Shown here one piece after another: positions 24,581 through 33,338 of a stretch of 64,000 nt of DNA. Source of the stretch: Actinomadura violacea (GTDB taxonomy: Bacteria; Actinomycetota; Actinomycetes; Streptosporangiales; Streptosporangiaceae); NCBI RefSeq assembly GCF_017573465.1, contig NZ_JAGEPF010000036.1, positions 1 to 64,000 of the forward strand. The letters are read 5' to 3'. A model generated the notes under the pieces. The model made no database searches. It was not told the DNA's origin and was given only the letters and a program-made list of their open reading frames with translations. Every line of letters begins with the position of its first letter. Positions within the stretch are counted from its first letter, which is position 1. A program made the position numbers and the translations under genes.

Positions 24581-25098
24581 TCGAACTCGATCTCGACCTC
24601 GTCGGCGAGGCGCAGCGCGCCGAAGAAGGCCGAGAACGGCTTGACCCCCCAGCGGGTCTGCTGCACGGTCGCCCCGCCGCGCAGCCGGTCCCCGTCGAGC
24701 TCGGCGCGGACCCGGACGGGCTTCGTCCGGCCCCTGATGGTCAGGTCGCCCTCGATCTCCCCGGCCTGCGCGCGGACCGCGGCCGCGGTGAAGGTGATCT
24801 CCGGGTGGTGGCGGGCCTCCAGCACCTTGCGAAGGTTGTCCGCGATGTCCAGCCGGTCCTTCTCCGACAGCGGCTTCACGCCGCCGGTGCCCTCCCGGAC
24901 CTCCAGGCCGTCCACCACGACGACCAGCTTGCCGGACGACTCCTCCAGCGGCTCGCGGACCACCGCCTCCGCCGTCCAGTTGGTCGCCTCGATGGTCAGG
25001 TCGTGGCCGGCGCGCCGGCCGAGGCCGCTGCGGCTCGTCCGGAGCAGCAGCCGCCCGTCACCGGGGCCCAGCTCGTACGTTCCCTCGCGAACGCTCAT
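24556..25098 (-). CDS. YceI family lipid-binding protein (cytoplasmic form)
   Basis: The 180-residue protein has the YceI lipocalin-like pattern: TYELGPGDGRLLLRTSRSG at the start, GHDLTIEATNW near 32, then DGLEVREG and HPEITFTAAAV, and WGVKPFSAFFGALRLADEVEIEFDL near the end. YceI proteins bind isoprenoid or other amphiphilic molecules in a beta-barrel. Unlike the E. coli periplasmic form, no signal peptide is present, as is common in actinobacteria. It lies between the serine hydrolase and VanW genes on the same strand. Its 3' end is inside a tandem repeat, so stop position and length may vary among strains. Confidence 0.88.
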   Translation of the reverse strand: MSVREGTYELGPGDGRLLLRTSRSGLGRRAGHDLTIEATNWTAEAVVREPLEESSGKLVVVVDGLEVREGTGGVKPLSEKDRLDIADNLRKVLEARHHPEITFTAAAVRAQAGEIEGDLTIRGRTKPVRVRAELDGDRLRGGATVQQTRWGVKPFSAFFGALRLADEVEIEFDLRLPVDD

Positions 25099-25120
25099 GC
25101 CCTCACCCTGCCACGCGCCG

Positions 25121-25987
25121 TCACAGGCACGTCACCTCGGGCTGGGCGCGGTACTCGGTGTGGAACTTCTCCCGGTGGACCCTGTGGCCTGCGGCGAGCA
25201 GCGTCCGCCACACGTCGATGCTGAAGCCCTTCCGCCCCGCCATCGGGACGCACTTGTGCCCGCGTCCCACACCGGTCTCGTACGGGGAGAAGCCGTACCG
25301 CTTCGACGTCCGCGACCGGACCTCGTACCGGCGGTGCCCCCACAGGCTCACCGTCAGCGAGTCCCCCGTATAGCCGACCTGGATGCGCACCGGCGCGTCC
25401 GTGTCGTTCTTCCAGGTGAAGTCGAGGTTCGGGTAGGCCACCGCCGCCTCGCGGCCTTCCGGGTACTCCGGCATCCACATGGTGTGCGCGCGCGCCTTCC
25501 GGATGTCCAGGCCCGCCCGGAACACCGCGTTGAACAGCGTCGTGGACACCTGGCAGATGCCGCCGCCCACGTCCTTCACCAGCCGCGACCCCATGATCGC
25601 GGGCGCCGGGACGTACCCGCGGCCCCGCGTGCGCGGCCCGACGATCCGGTTGAACGAGAACGTCGCGCCCGGCCGGACGACCTGGCCGTCCAGCATCCGC
25701 GCGGCCAACTCGATGTTGCGGACGCGCGGCTGCCCCGGCTGGAACCGGGTCGTGTACGACGCCATCGGACGCGCGGACGTGTCCGGCGGCGCGGAGTCGC
25801 GCGGGGCCGGCCCGGCCGCGGCGGCCGACGCGCCGGTCTTGCGCGGAGCCCACAGGTACACGCCGAGCAGCAGGCCCGTCGCCGCGAGCGCGCCGACCGC
25901 GAAGGGCCACCAGCGCCGCACGCACTCCCTCAGCCCTGGCTCGTCCGCGGACGCCCGTCCGCGGCGCCCCCGCCGGGTCCGTCCCAC
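25121..25987 (-). CDS. VanW family membrane-anchored protein
   Basis: The 288-residue protein has a basic N-terminus and a single membrane helix at about 28-47 (PFAVGALAATGLLLGVYLW). A Pro/Ala-rich spacer follows, then the VanW domain at about 85-240: ARMLDGQVVRPGATFSFNRI, GSRLVKDVGGGICQVSTTLF and AHTMWMPEYPEGREAAVAYP. VanW was named from vancomycin-resistance clusters, but its role is unknown; the domain resembles L,D-transpeptidase-associated modules and faces the cell wall. A short C-terminal extension with two Cys follows. No other glycopeptide-resistance gene (vanH, vanA, vanX) lies in this window, so resistance should not be inferred. Confidence 0.88.
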   Translation of the reverse strand: MGRTRRGRRGRASADEPGLRECVRRWWPFAVGALAATGLLLGVYLWAPRKTGASAAAAGPAPRDSAPPDTSARPMASYTTRFQPGQPRVRNIELAARMLDGQVVRPGATFSFNRIVGPRTRGRGYVPAPAIMGSRLVKDVGGGICQVSTTLFNAVFRAGLDIRKARAHTMWMPEYPEGREAAVAYPNLDFTWKNDTDAPVRIQVGYTGDSLTVSLWGHRRYEVRSRTSKRYGFSPYETGVGRGHKCVPMAGRKGFSIDVWRTLLAAGHRVHREKFHTEYRAQPEVTCL

Positions 25988-26207
25988 CGATCACACCCCC
26001 CGAGGATCCCGGGCGTCCTCGCCCGTCAGGATCCTGGCACCGCACCCTCCTCCCCTCTCCGGGCCGACACCCCCGCCTTTGCCGGAAGGAAACGAACATC
26101 AGCCCGGGGGACGACGCTGCGCGGCGGGCGCGGGCATGCCGACCGCCCGGCCGGTGGCGCGGCCGGGCGGCGGCGTTCGGTGGTGGGGGCTTCGGTCAGT
26201 CGACGGG

Positions 26208-26429
26208 TCAGCGCAGGCGGGCGCCCTCGCGCAGGCGCTGCGGATCGATCTCGCGGGCCGGGCGCCTTCGCAGGTACTCGGCCTCCAGCTGGGCCGTCCG
26301 CTGGGTGTGCTCGCCGTAGGCCTGGTCGGCGGCGTGCCGGAGCGCGTCCATCCGGGTCTCGTACAGGTGGCCCAGCTCCCGGAGCAGGTCGTCGTCGGTG
26401 AGCTCGGCGGGGCTGACTCCCATCGCCAT
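26208..26429 (-). CDS. DUF6158 family small protein, 73 aa
   Basis: Short acidic, helical protein with the family pattern MGVSPAELTDDDLLRELGHL followed by YETRMDALRHAADQAYGEHT and TAQLEAEYLRRRP. ATG 26429 follows a strong GGAGGAGG ribosome site. It is too small for catalysis and has no metal site. DUF6158 proteins of actinomycetes have unknown function. It is transcribed away from the cupin-P450 pair; the 220 bases between its stop and the VanW start hold no gene. Confidence 0.82.
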   Translation of the reverse strand: MAMGVSPAELTDDDLLRELGHLYETRMDALRHAADQAYGEHTQRTAQLEAEYLRRRPAREIDPQRLREGARLR

Positions 26430-26499
26430 GTGGGTACCTCCTCCAGCGGTTCGCGGGCGTCGGTCTTCTACCCGGGCGCGGCGCGGCGAATCGCGGGTC

Positions 26500-26535
26500 T
26501 TGCGCGTCCCCGATTGCCTACCTAGCGTTTGCTTC
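26500..26535 (+). promoter_or_regulatory. Promoter TTGCGC-N17-TAGCGT, leaderless start of cupin-P450 pair
   Basis: -35 TTGCGC (26500-26505), 17-base spacer, -10 TAGCGT (26523-26528), then 7 bases to ATG 26536. This is the most complete sigma-70-type promoter in the window. Confidence 0.65.
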
Positions 26536-26979
26536 ATGACTGAGACGAGCGGTCCCCTGGTCGGCCACGTCCACTCCGACGACATCCCCTGGGTCACGAT
26601 CGGCCCGGTCGGCCTCCAGGTCCTGAGGGTCTCCCCGGACACCTGGGTGGTGCGCAACCGGTTCGAGGCCGGGTTCCAGCTGCCCACCCACAAGCACACC
26701 GGCAGCGTCCACGCCTACACGTTCTCCGGCCGGTGGCGCTACAAGGAGTACGGCATCGACTACCACGCCGGGACTTTCATCCACGAGCCGCCCGGCTCCG
26801 TCCACACCCTCACCATCGAGGAGGACAGCGACATCCTGTTCATCCTCGAAGGCGCGTTCATCGAGTACGACGCCGACGGCAACATCACCGGCGTCACCGA
26901 CGGCGAGTCCACGCTCAACGCCTACTACGCGATGTGCGACGACGCCGGGATCCCGAGGCCGCAGGGCATCCTGCCGTGA
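26536..26979 (+). CDS. Cupin dioxygenase, 2,4'-dihydroxyacetophenone dioxygenase-like
   Basis: The 147-residue single-domain cupin has metal-binding motif 1 as HKHTGSVHAYTFSGRWRYKE (His residues near 55-62) and motif 2 as FIHEPPGSVHTL near 88-98. This fits the dihydroxyacetophenone dioxygenase-like group, in which an iron cleaves an aryl ketone ring side chain. The real substrate is not known. GTG of the following P450 overlaps its stop by 4 bases, so the two are translationally coupled. The leaderless start at 26536 is preferred to longer readings, because the -10 box lies 7 bases upstream. Confidence 0.83.
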   Translation: MTETSGPLVGHVHSDDIPWVTIGPVGLQVLRVSPDTWVVRNRFEAGFQLPTHKHTGSVHAYTFSGRWRYKEYGIDYHAGTFIHEPPGSVHTLTIEEDSDILFILEGAFIEYDADGNITGVTDGESTLNAYYAMCDDAGIPRPQGILP

Positions 26980-28145
26980 TCCCGGGCGGCTTCCCCGACG
27001 GGTTCTACGCGCAGGGCCATCCGTACGGGCTGTACGAGGAGGTCCGCGCGGAGGGCGGGCTCGTCCGGCATCCGTCGCTGCCGCTGTGGGTGGCGGCGTC
27101 GCACGCGGCGGTGCACGCCGTGGCGAGCGACCCGGCGGCGTACCGGTCGGGCGACGGGATCCTGATCGACGAGATCGGCAAGCCGTTCGACACCCCGCCG
27201 ACGATCATGCACACGGACCCGCCCGAGCACGGCCGGTACCGGGGGCTGGTCGCGCCCGCGTTCCGGCCGTCGGCGATGCGCCGGCTGGAGGGCGAGGTCC
27301 GGGAGCGGATCCGCGCGCTGCTGGAGCCGGTCGAGGCGGGCCGCCCGTTCGACGTCGTCGCGGAGCTGGCCGTCCCGCTGCCGCTCCAGGTGATCTGCCT
27401 GCTGCTCGGCATCCCGGAGGACGACTGGCCGCGGTTCTTCCGCTGGTCGGAGTCCATCATCCCGGGGGCGGCGCCGGAGCTGTCGGACGAGGAGCGGGCC
27501 GCGCTGCGGATGGAGGCGGGCCTCTACCTGGTCGAGGTCTCCAACGAGCGGCGGGCCGCGCCGCGCGACGACGTGATCTCCCAGCTCGCGCAGGCCGAGG
27601 TGGACGGGGACCGGCTCACCGACATCGAGATGGTGATGTTCCTGATCCAGCTGCTCGTCGCCGGCAACGAGACGACCCGGCACGCGATCTCCGGCGGGCT
27701 GCTGGCGTTCGCGGAGAACCCGGACCAGTGGGAGGCGATGAAGCGGCCGGAGGCGATGCCGACGGCGATCGAGGAGATCCTGCGCTGGACGTCCCCGGTC
27801 GTCTACTTCCTGCGCACCGCGACACGCCCGGCCGTCCTGGCCGGGCGGAAGGTGGAGGCCGGCGATCACGTCATGCTTCTGTACGGGTCGGCGAACCGTG
27901 ATCCGGAGGCGTTCGGGCCTAATGTTGACCGTTTTGATGTCATGAGACGTCCAGGGGCGCCGGGTCTGGCGTTCGGTTACGGCCCGCACTTCTGCCTCGG
28001 CGCCGCGCTCGCCCGGATGGAGATGCGGCTCGTCCTCCAGGAACTGCGCGCCCGCTACGGGACCGTCACGACCACCGGCGAGCCGGTCTACAACGGCTCG
28101 CCGGTGGTCGTCGGTCTCCGCTCCCTCGGCCTCGCGTTCGGCTGA
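26976..28145 (+). CDS. Cytochrome P450
   Basis: The 389-residue P450 has a normal soluble bacterial length. The I-helix oxygen-binding motif VAGNETTRH is near 228, the K-helix EEILRW near 267, and the heme-ligand loop FGYGPHFCLGAALAR near 333-347 with the Cys thiolate. TIMHTDPPEHGRYRGLVAPA near 70-90 is the C-helix region. All key residues are present. Start GTG 26976 overlaps the cupin stop (GTGA). No ferredoxin or reductase is encoded nearby, so electrons must come from elsewhere. Coupling to a cupin dioxygenase suggests two-step oxidation of one aromatic or polyketide-like substrate; this is inference. Confidence 0.92.
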   Translation: MIPGGFPDGFYAQGHPYGLYEEVRAEGGLVRHPSLPLWVAASHAAVHAVASDPAAYRSGDGILIDEIGKPFDTPPTIMHTDPPEHGRYRGLVAPAFRPSAMRRLEGEVRERIRALLEPVEAGRPFDVVAELAVPLPLQVICLLLGIPEDDWPRFFRWSESIIPGAAPELSDEERAALRMEAGLYLVEVSNERRAAPRDDVISQLAQAEVDGDRLTDIEMVMFLIQLLVAGNETTRHAISGGLLAFAENPDQWEAMKRPEAMPTAIEEILRWTSPVVYFLRTATRPAVLAGRKVEAGDHVMLLYGSANRDPEAFGPNVDRFDVMRRPGAPGLAFGYGPHFCLGAALARMEMRLVLQELRARYGTVTTTGEPVYNGSPVVVGLRSLGLAFG

Positions 28146-28211
28146 GAACCGGCTCCCGCCGTCGCGCCCGGGTTACAGGCCGGGGAAGCTTCACCGAACG
28201 TCAGGCCGCGG

Positions 28212-29870
28212 TCAGGCGTCGGGACGGAAGACGGCGAGGGCCCGCGGGTGCTTGCCGAACCGGATCTGCGGGGGCACCGGTGACACCTCGCCGTCCCGCG
28301 CCAGCCGCAGCTCGCCGGCCGCCGCCAGCACCTCCAGGCCGCCGGCGCGCCAGGCCCGGTAGCCGGGCGTGAGGTGCAGGTGCCCGGCGAGGACCGCGGC
28401 GACCGCGCGGACGCGGGGCAGGCGCCGGCCGGTCGCGACCATCCGGACGTCGAGGCACCCGTCGTCGAGGCGCTCCCGCCAGGTCGGCGCGGCGCCGTGC
28501 GAGCCGAACATGCCGTTGCCGACGAACGCCAGCCACACGTGCCGCCGGTGCCCGTCCACGACGGCGTCAACGGGCTCGGCGTGCCGCAGCGTCCGGACGG
28601 CGGCGACGGCCAGCGCGGGCCACTTGCCGAGCCGCTTCTCCAGCCGTTCGCGCCGGTCGACCAGCTCGGTGTAGGCGCCGAAGCTCGCCGTGTTCAGGAA
28701 CAGCCGCTCGTCACCCTCGCCGGATCCGGGCGCCGCGTGCGCCGCGTAGGCGACGTCCACGCGGCCGAGCCGCCCGGCCCGGTACGCGGCGATCGCCTGC
28801 GCCGGCGCCTCGATGCCGAGAGCCCGGGCGAAGTGGTCGAACGTCCCGCCGGGCACGACCAGCAGCGGGACGTCGTGGTCGAGCGCGGCGCGCGCGGCCG
28901 CGTTGACGGTGCCGTCGCCGCCGACGACGCCGAGGACGTCCGCCCGCTCGGCGGCCTCCGCGAACGCCTTCCGCAGGTCCTGGCCGGGCTCCAGCACGAT
29001 GAGCTCCGCCGCGGGGAGCTCGCGCTCCAGCAGCCCGGCCGCCACTTCGGCGCTGCCGGGCAGGATCCCCCGGGTCGCCTCGCCCGCGCCGCCGGAGCCG
29101 GGGTTGACGACCGCGACGAGGCCGCGCCCGTCATCGGTGACCTGGACGTCCTCGCCCTCGGCCCGGGTCACGCGGGCCACCGGAGGGCGCGCGGGCCACA
29201 CCAGCCGCGTGCCCGCTCCGGCCAGCGCGCCGATGCCGAGGCCCGCGAGGACGTCGCCGGGGTAGTGCGCGCCGGTGTAGACGCGGGCGAACGCGACGGC
29301 GGCGGCGGTCACCGCGACCGGTGCCGCGACCGCGGCGGGCGCCTCCAGCGCCACCCCGGCCGCGAAGGCGGCGGCGGACGCCGAATGCCCGGACGGGAAG
29401 GCGTGCGAGGTCGGCAGCTTCCACCGGATCCGGATGGGCGGCACCAGGTCCACGACCGGGCGCGCCCGCCGGAACGCCTGCTTGCCGAGGATGTTCACCA
29501 CCGGGCTCGCCACCGCGATCGCGATCGACCCGCGCAGCGCGGCGCGCCGCAGCCGGGGCCGCCGGGTGAGCCCGAGCGCCGCCGCCGTGGTGAACCACAG
29601 CACGCCGTGGTCGGCGGTCCGCGACAGCCGGGGCAGGACGTACTCCAGGCCGGGCAGCCGGGCCGCGGCGACCCGGTCGAACGCCCACCGGTCCGCCCGT
29701 CCGAGCCGGCCGAGCAGCGCCCGGTACGGGCCGCGCGACCAGGGCGGGGAGCCGGTTCGCGGCCAGGCCCGGGAGGCGTTGCGGGCGCCGGTTCGCGACC
29801 AGGGGCGGGCGGACGGAGGGGACCCGGGTGAGCGCAGCACGGGCAGTGACCGAGAATGGTTGGACCGCAT
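28212..29870 (-). CDS. Fusion of PAP2 phosphatase and diacylglycerol/lipid kinase
   Basis: The protein has about 552 residues and two enzymes in one chain. The N-terminal PAP2 membrane phosphatase (about 55-235) has KQAFRRARP, PSGHSASAAAF and ARVYTGAHYPGDVLAG, the three catalytic motifs. The C-terminal lipid-kinase domain (about 250-550) has VVNPGSGGAG, GGDGTVNAAA, PGGTFDHFARALG and FLNTASFGAYTELVD. It could dephosphorylate polyprenyl or lipid pyrophosphate and phosphorylate a lipid alcohol. ATG 29870 is preferred; the region up to a GTG at 29930 has non-coding-like codon use. A short direct repeat encodes the Arg/Pro-rich N-terminus. It is divergent from the exporter genes. Confidence 0.85.
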   Translation of the reverse strand: MRSNHSRSLPVLRSPGSPPSARPWSRTGARNASRAWPRTGSPPWSRGPYRALLGRLGRADRWAFDRVAAARLPGLEYVLPRLSRTADHGVLWFTTAAALGLTRRPRLRRAALRGSIAIAVASPVVNILGKQAFRRARPVVDLVPPIRIRWKLPTSHAFPSGHSASAAAFAAGVALEAPAAVAAPVAVTAAAVAFARVYTGAHYPGDVLAGLGIGALAGAGTRLVWPARPPVARVTRAEGEDVQVTDDGRGLVAVVNPGSGGAGEATRGILPGSAEVAAGLLERELPAAELIVLEPGQDLRKAFAEAAERADVLGVVGGDGTVNAAARAALDHDVPLLVVPGGTFDHFARALGIEAPAQAIAAYRAGRLGRVDVAYAAHAAPGSGEGDERLFLNTASFGAYTELVDRRERLEKRLGKWPALAVAAVRTLRHAEPVDAVVDGHRRHVWLAFVGNGMFGSHGAAPTWRERLDDGCLDVRMVATGRRLPRVRAVAAVLAGHLHLTPGYRAWRAGGLEVLAAAGELRLARDGEVSPVPPQIRFGKHPRALAVFRPDA

Positions 29871-29967
29871 GCCCCGGGTATCCCCAGGGGCGACGACAAG
29901 ATTCCGTAATGATCTCAGTTCGGGGGTCACATGCGGGTGAACGTCACTGACACATCATCGACTGCAA

Positions 29968-29980
29968 TAGGCTTCCCGGC
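29968..29980 (+). promoter_or_regulatory. -10 box TAGGCT with 7-base gap to ATG 29981 (leaderless)
   Basis: TAGGCT at 29968-29973 lies 7 bases before the exporter permease start. A -35-like CTGACA (29947-29952) is 15 bases upstream of it, shorter than ideal. Confidence 0.5.
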
Positions 29981-30949
29981 ATGAGTCACCCGCAACGGCT
30001 CGGTTCATCGGGTGGCGAGTCGGTCGGCACGATCGCGGAGTCTCCTCACGTGAACGAGACGCTGGCCGCCTACGCCGCACGGTACGGATTGAGGCAGAGC
30101 GCGGCACGTCCCCCGCTGCGCAAGTACATCCAGAGTGTGTGGGCGAGGCGCAACTTCATCTGGGCGTTCGCCTCGGCCAAGAACATCTCGATGTACACCG
30201 ACTCGCGACTGGGTCAGGTCTGGCAGCTGCTGACCCCGATCCTGAACGTCTCGGTCTACTACCTGATCTTCGGCGTCCTGCTCAACACCAAGCGGGGCGT
30301 CCCGGACTTCATTCCCTTCCTTGTGACGGGCGTGTTCATGTTCGGGTTCACCCAGCGCTCGATCACCTCGGGGTCCAAGTCGGTCGGCGACAACCTGTCG
30401 CTGATCAGGGCGCTGCACTTCCCGCGCGCGACGCTGCCGCTCGCCATCGCGACCGTGGAGTTCCAGCAGCTCCTGCTGTCGCTGGTCGTGCTGCTCGGCA
30501 TCGTGTTCGCGTTCGGTGAGCCGCTCGACGTCCAGATGGTGATGTTCATCCCGGTGCTGCTGCTGCAGCTGATGTTCAACGTCGGGATCAGCATGGTGAT
30601 GGCGCGGCTCGGCGCCTTCAACCGGGACGTCAGCCAGCTGCTGCCGTTCATCATGCGGACGTGGCTCTACCTGTCCGGCGTGATCTTCAGCCTCCCGGAC
30701 CTGCTGCACCGCAGCCACGCGCTCAAGGCGCATCCGTGGATCGGCGACATCCTCAAGGCCAACCCCGCCTACGTCTACGTGGAGCTGAGCCGGCACCAGC
30801 TGCTCGGCCAGTACCGCCACTTCGTGCACCACAAACTGACCGAGTCCACGACCCAGCTGTGGATCTACGCGGGTGCGTGGTCGGCGGTCGCGCTGATCGG
30901 CGGGTTCCTGTTCTTCTTCACCGCCGAGGAGCGTTACGGCCGTGGCTGA
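29981..30949 (+). CDS. ABC-2 type permease, polysaccharide/teichoic acid exporter (Wzm/TagG-like)
   Basis: The 322-residue permease has a cytoplasmic N-terminus of about 85 residues and six predicted membrane helices from about 95 to 315. Family marks are SRLGQVWQLLTPILNVSVYY, FIPFLVTGVFMFGF, NRDVSQLLPFIMRTWLYLSG and PAYVYVELSRH. By family it forms the channel that exports an undecaprenyl-linked polysaccharide, O-antigen, galactan or wall teichoic acid. It overlaps the ATPase gene by 8 bases. The sugar enzymes for the cargo could be those at 18005-23146, about 7 kb away, but nothing in the sequence links them directly. Confidence 0.9.
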   Translation: MSHPQRLGSSGGESVGTIAESPHVNETLAAYAARYGLRQSAARPPLRKYIQSVWARRNFIWAFASAKNISMYTDSRLGQVWQLLTPILNVSVYYLIFGVLLNTKRGVPDFIPFLVTGVFMFGFTQRSITSGSKSVGDNLSLIRALHFPRATLPLAIATVEFQQLLLSLVVLLGIVFAFGEPLDVQMVMFIPVLLLQLMFNVGISMVMARLGAFNRDVSQLLPFIMRTWLYLSGVIFSLPDLLHRSHALKAHPWIGDILKANPAYVYVELSRHQLLGQYRHFVHHKLTESTTQLWIYAGAWSAVALIGGFLFFFTAEERYGRG

Positions 30950-31739
30950 CACCAAGGTGCGCGGCGGGACGGTCGTCGACGTCGACCCCACGCGCGAGCC
31001 GATCGTCGTCGTCGACGACCTGCACATCATCTACCGCGTGTACGGCGCGGGCGGGAAGGGCAACGCCGCCAGCGCGTTCTCCCGGGTGCTGCGCCGCAAG
31101 AACCGTCCTTCGATGAAGGAGGTCCACGCGATCAAGGGGCTGTCGTTCGTCGCGTACCGCGGCGAGGCGGTCGGGATCATCGGCACCAACGGCTCCGGCA
31201 AGTCGACGCTGCTGAAGGCGATCGCGGGGCTGCTGCCGCCGCACAGCGGCGCGGTGTACACCGACGGCCAGCCGTCCCTGCTCGGCGTGAACGCGGCCCT
31301 GATGAAGGACCTGACGGGCGAGCGCAACATCGTCCTCGGCTGCCTGGCGATGGGGATGACCCCGTCGCAGACGAAGGCCCAGTACCAGAAGATCGTGGAC
31401 TTCGCGGGCCTCAAGGAGGGGTTCATCCAGTACCCGATGCGGACGTACTCGTCCGGCATGGGGGCGCGGCTCCGGTTCGCGATCGCCGCGGCGAAGACCC
31501 ACGACGTGCTGCTGATCGACGAGGCGCTCGCCACCGGCGACGCCAAGTTCAAGCGCAAGAGCAAGAAGCGGATCGAGGAGCTGCGCAAGGAGGCCGGCGC
31601 GGTCTTCCTCGTCGCGCACCAGCTGGACACGGTCAAGGAGATGTGCGACCGGGTCATCTGGATCGACGAGGGCCGGATGCGGATGGACGGCGACCCGGAA
31701 GAGGTCATCGAGGCCTACAGCGAGGCCGCCGGGAAGTGA
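30942..31739 (+). CDS. ABC exporter ATPase, polysaccharide/teichoic acid type (Wzt/TagH-like)
   Basis: The 265-residue ATPase has Walker A GTNGSGKST near 84, signature YSSGMGARLRFAIA near 175, Walker B VLLIDEALATGD near 192 and a switch His in VAHQLDTV near 225. GTNGSGKST with LLPPHSGAVYTDG is typical of the teichoic-acid/O-antigen group. No C-terminal carbohydrate-binding domain is present, so cargo is recognised by the permease or during synthesis. GTG 30942 lies within the permease 3' end (8-base overlap). It is followed by a hairpin terminator at 31744-31768, which ends the two-gene unit. Confidence 0.92.
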   Translation: MADTKVRGGTVVDVDPTREPIVVVDDLHIIYRVYGAGGKGNAASAFSRVLRRKNRPSMKEVHAIKGLSFVAYRGEAVGIIGTNGSGKSTLLKAIAGLLPPHSGAVYTDGQPSLLGVNAALMKDLTGERNIVLGCLAMGMTPSQTKAQYQKIVDFAGLKEGFIQYPMRTYSSGMGARLRFAIAAAKTHDVLLIDEALATGDAKFKRKSKKRIEELRKEAGAVFLVAHQLDTVKEMCDRVIWIDEGRMRMDGDPEEVIEAYSEAAGK

Positions 31740-31743
31740 TCCG

Positions 31744-31768
31744 CGTCACAGCGGATGCGGCTGTGACG
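31744..31768 (+). terminator. Hairpin terminator after exporter operon
   Basis: Perfect 9-base arms CGTCACAGC and GCTGTGACG enclose a 7-base loop, 5 bases after the ATPase stop. No T run follows, as is common in actinobacteria. Confidence 0.7.
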
Positions 31769-31870
31769 GGCGCGGCCAGAGTTACGGGGAGTTACCGGAT
31801 CGTCTCTGGATGAGACGCCCCGGCGGATCTACCGTCGAGGGGAGACCTCCAGCGGCGAGGGAGACTCCCC

Positions 31871-33331
31871 ATGGCCGACCCGCTCGACATCCCCGACCCC
31901 AGCCGGCACGGACTCGGCGCGCACCCGCCCACCGGGCACGGGCTCAGCAGACGCGGCTTCCTGTCCTCCACGGCGCTCGCCGCGGGCGGCTACGGCGTGC
32001 TGGCGGCTTGCGCCAGCGAGAGCAGCGGGCCGGAGGCGAAGGCCACCGGCAAGGCGCCGAAGGAGGTGTTCAGCTCCCCCGCGTCGAAGCTGGGCGGTTC
32101 CCTCAGCATCCTGATGTGGAGCCACTTCATCCCGCGGCACGACAAGTGGTTCGACAGGTTCCTCGCCGACTGGGGGAAGCGGGTCGGCGTCAAGGTCCGC
32201 GTCGACCACATCAACACGGTGGACGTGCCGCGCCGCGCCGCGTCGGAGATCCAGGCGGGCAAGGGCCACGACCTGATCCAGCACATCGCGCCCTTCTCGC
32301 AGTACGAGCCGTCCGTGCTGGACATGGCGGACGTGGTGCAGGAGGCGAACCGGCGCTGGGGCCAGCAGCTCGAACTGTGCCGCAAGTCCAGCTACAACCC
32401 CAACACCAAGCACTTCTACGCCTACTGCCCCGGCTGGTCGCCCGACCCCGGCGACTACCGCAAGTCGATGTGGCAGAAGGCGGGCATGCCGAACGGCCCC
32501 GCCAGCTGGGACGACCTGCTCCGCGGCGCCACCGAGATCAAGAAGACGACCGGGGTGCCGTGCGGGATCGGGCTGTCCCCCGAGACCGACTCGAACATGG
32601 CGGCGCGGGCGCTGCTGTGGTCGTTCGGCGGGTCCGTCCAGGACGAGAACGAGCGGGTCGCGATCAACTCCGACGCGACCGTCGCGGCCGTGGAGTACAT
32701 GGCCCACCTGTTCAAGCAGGCGGAGACCAGCGAGGTGTTCTCGTGGGTGCCGGCGTCCAACAACCAGGCGCTGATCGCGGGCAAGTCGTCCTACATCCTG
32801 AACTCGATCTCCGCGTGGCGGACCGCGATGGGCACCAACCGGACGATCGGCGACGACATCTTCTTCACCCCGGCGCTGCGCGGTCCTAAGGCGGCGCTGG
32901 CGGCGCAGCACGTCATCCAGCAGTGGATCGTCCCGAAGTACTCGCCGAACGCGGCGGCGGCCAAGGAGTTCCTGCTGCACTACACGGCGAACTTCCCGGC
33001 CGTCACCTACAACTCGGAGCTGTACGACCTGCCGGGGTGGCCGTCGCTGGTCCCGCAGCTGAACGGCTGGCTCGACGCCGACCCGTACGGGGCGAAGCCG
33101 GCGAACAAGCTGAGCCTGCTGAAGAGCGCGACGTCGTGGAGCGCGAACATCGGCTATCCGGGCCCGTCGAACCCGGCGATCGGCGAGATCTTCAACACCA
33201 ACCTGCTGCCCACCATGTTCGGCCGCGCCGCGCGCGGCCAGGCGTCCCCGCGGCGGGCCGTCGCGGACGCCGAGCGCCAGATCGACGCGATCTTCAAGAA
33301 CTGGCGCGGCCGCGGCCTCGTGGGCGGCTGA
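31871..33331 (+). CDS. Extracellular sugar-binding lipoprotein of CUT1-type ABC importer
   Basis: The 486-residue lipoprotein has a twin-arginine motif SRRGFLSSTALAAGGYG and lipobox VLAAC near residue 50, so it is exported folded and lipid-anchored. The mature part is a family 1 solute-binding protein: SLSILMWSHFIPRHDKW, AGKGHDLIQHIAPF, MWQKAGMPNGPASWDDLL and GGSVQDENERVAINS. It should capture an oligosaccharide or sugar derivative and deliver it to the permeases at 34412-36237. ATG 31871 has weak spacing to GAGGGAGA. It is followed after 7 bases by the ATPase gene. No regulator such as LacI is adjacent, so control is unknown. Confidence 0.88.
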   Translation: MADPLDIPDPSRHGLGAHPPTGHGLSRRGFLSSTALAAGGYGVLAACASESSGPEAKATGKAPKEVFSSPASKLGGSLSILMWSHFIPRHDKWFDRFLADWGKRVGVKVRVDHINTVDVPRRAASEIQAGKGHDLIQHIAPFSQYEPSVLDMADVVQEANRRWGQQLELCRKSSYNPNTKHFYAYCPGWSPDPGDYRKSMWQKAGMPNGPASWDDLLRGATEIKKTTGVPCGIGLSPETDSNMAARALLWSFGGSVQDENERVAINSDATVAAVEYMAHLFKQAETSEVFSWVPASNNQALIAGKSSYILNSISAWRTAMGTNRTIGDDIFFTPALRGPKAALAAQHVIQQWIVPKYSPNAAAAKEFLLHYTANFPAVTYNSELYDLPGWPSLVPQLNGWLDADPYGAKPANKLSLLKSATSWSANIGYPGPSNPAIGEIFNTNLLPTMFGRAARGQASPRRAVADAERQIDAIFKNWRGRGLVGG

Positions 33332-33338
33332 ACGCCCT

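Noticed and set aside
25121..25987. Vancomycin-resistance cluster based on VanW
   Set aside because: VanW-domain proteins are widespread in actinomycetes, and no vanHAX or vanRS genes are in the window.
28192..28211. Possible attachment site or mobile element near the P450/PAP2 boundary
   Set aside because: No integrase, tRNA gene or flanking direct repeat; composition does not change.
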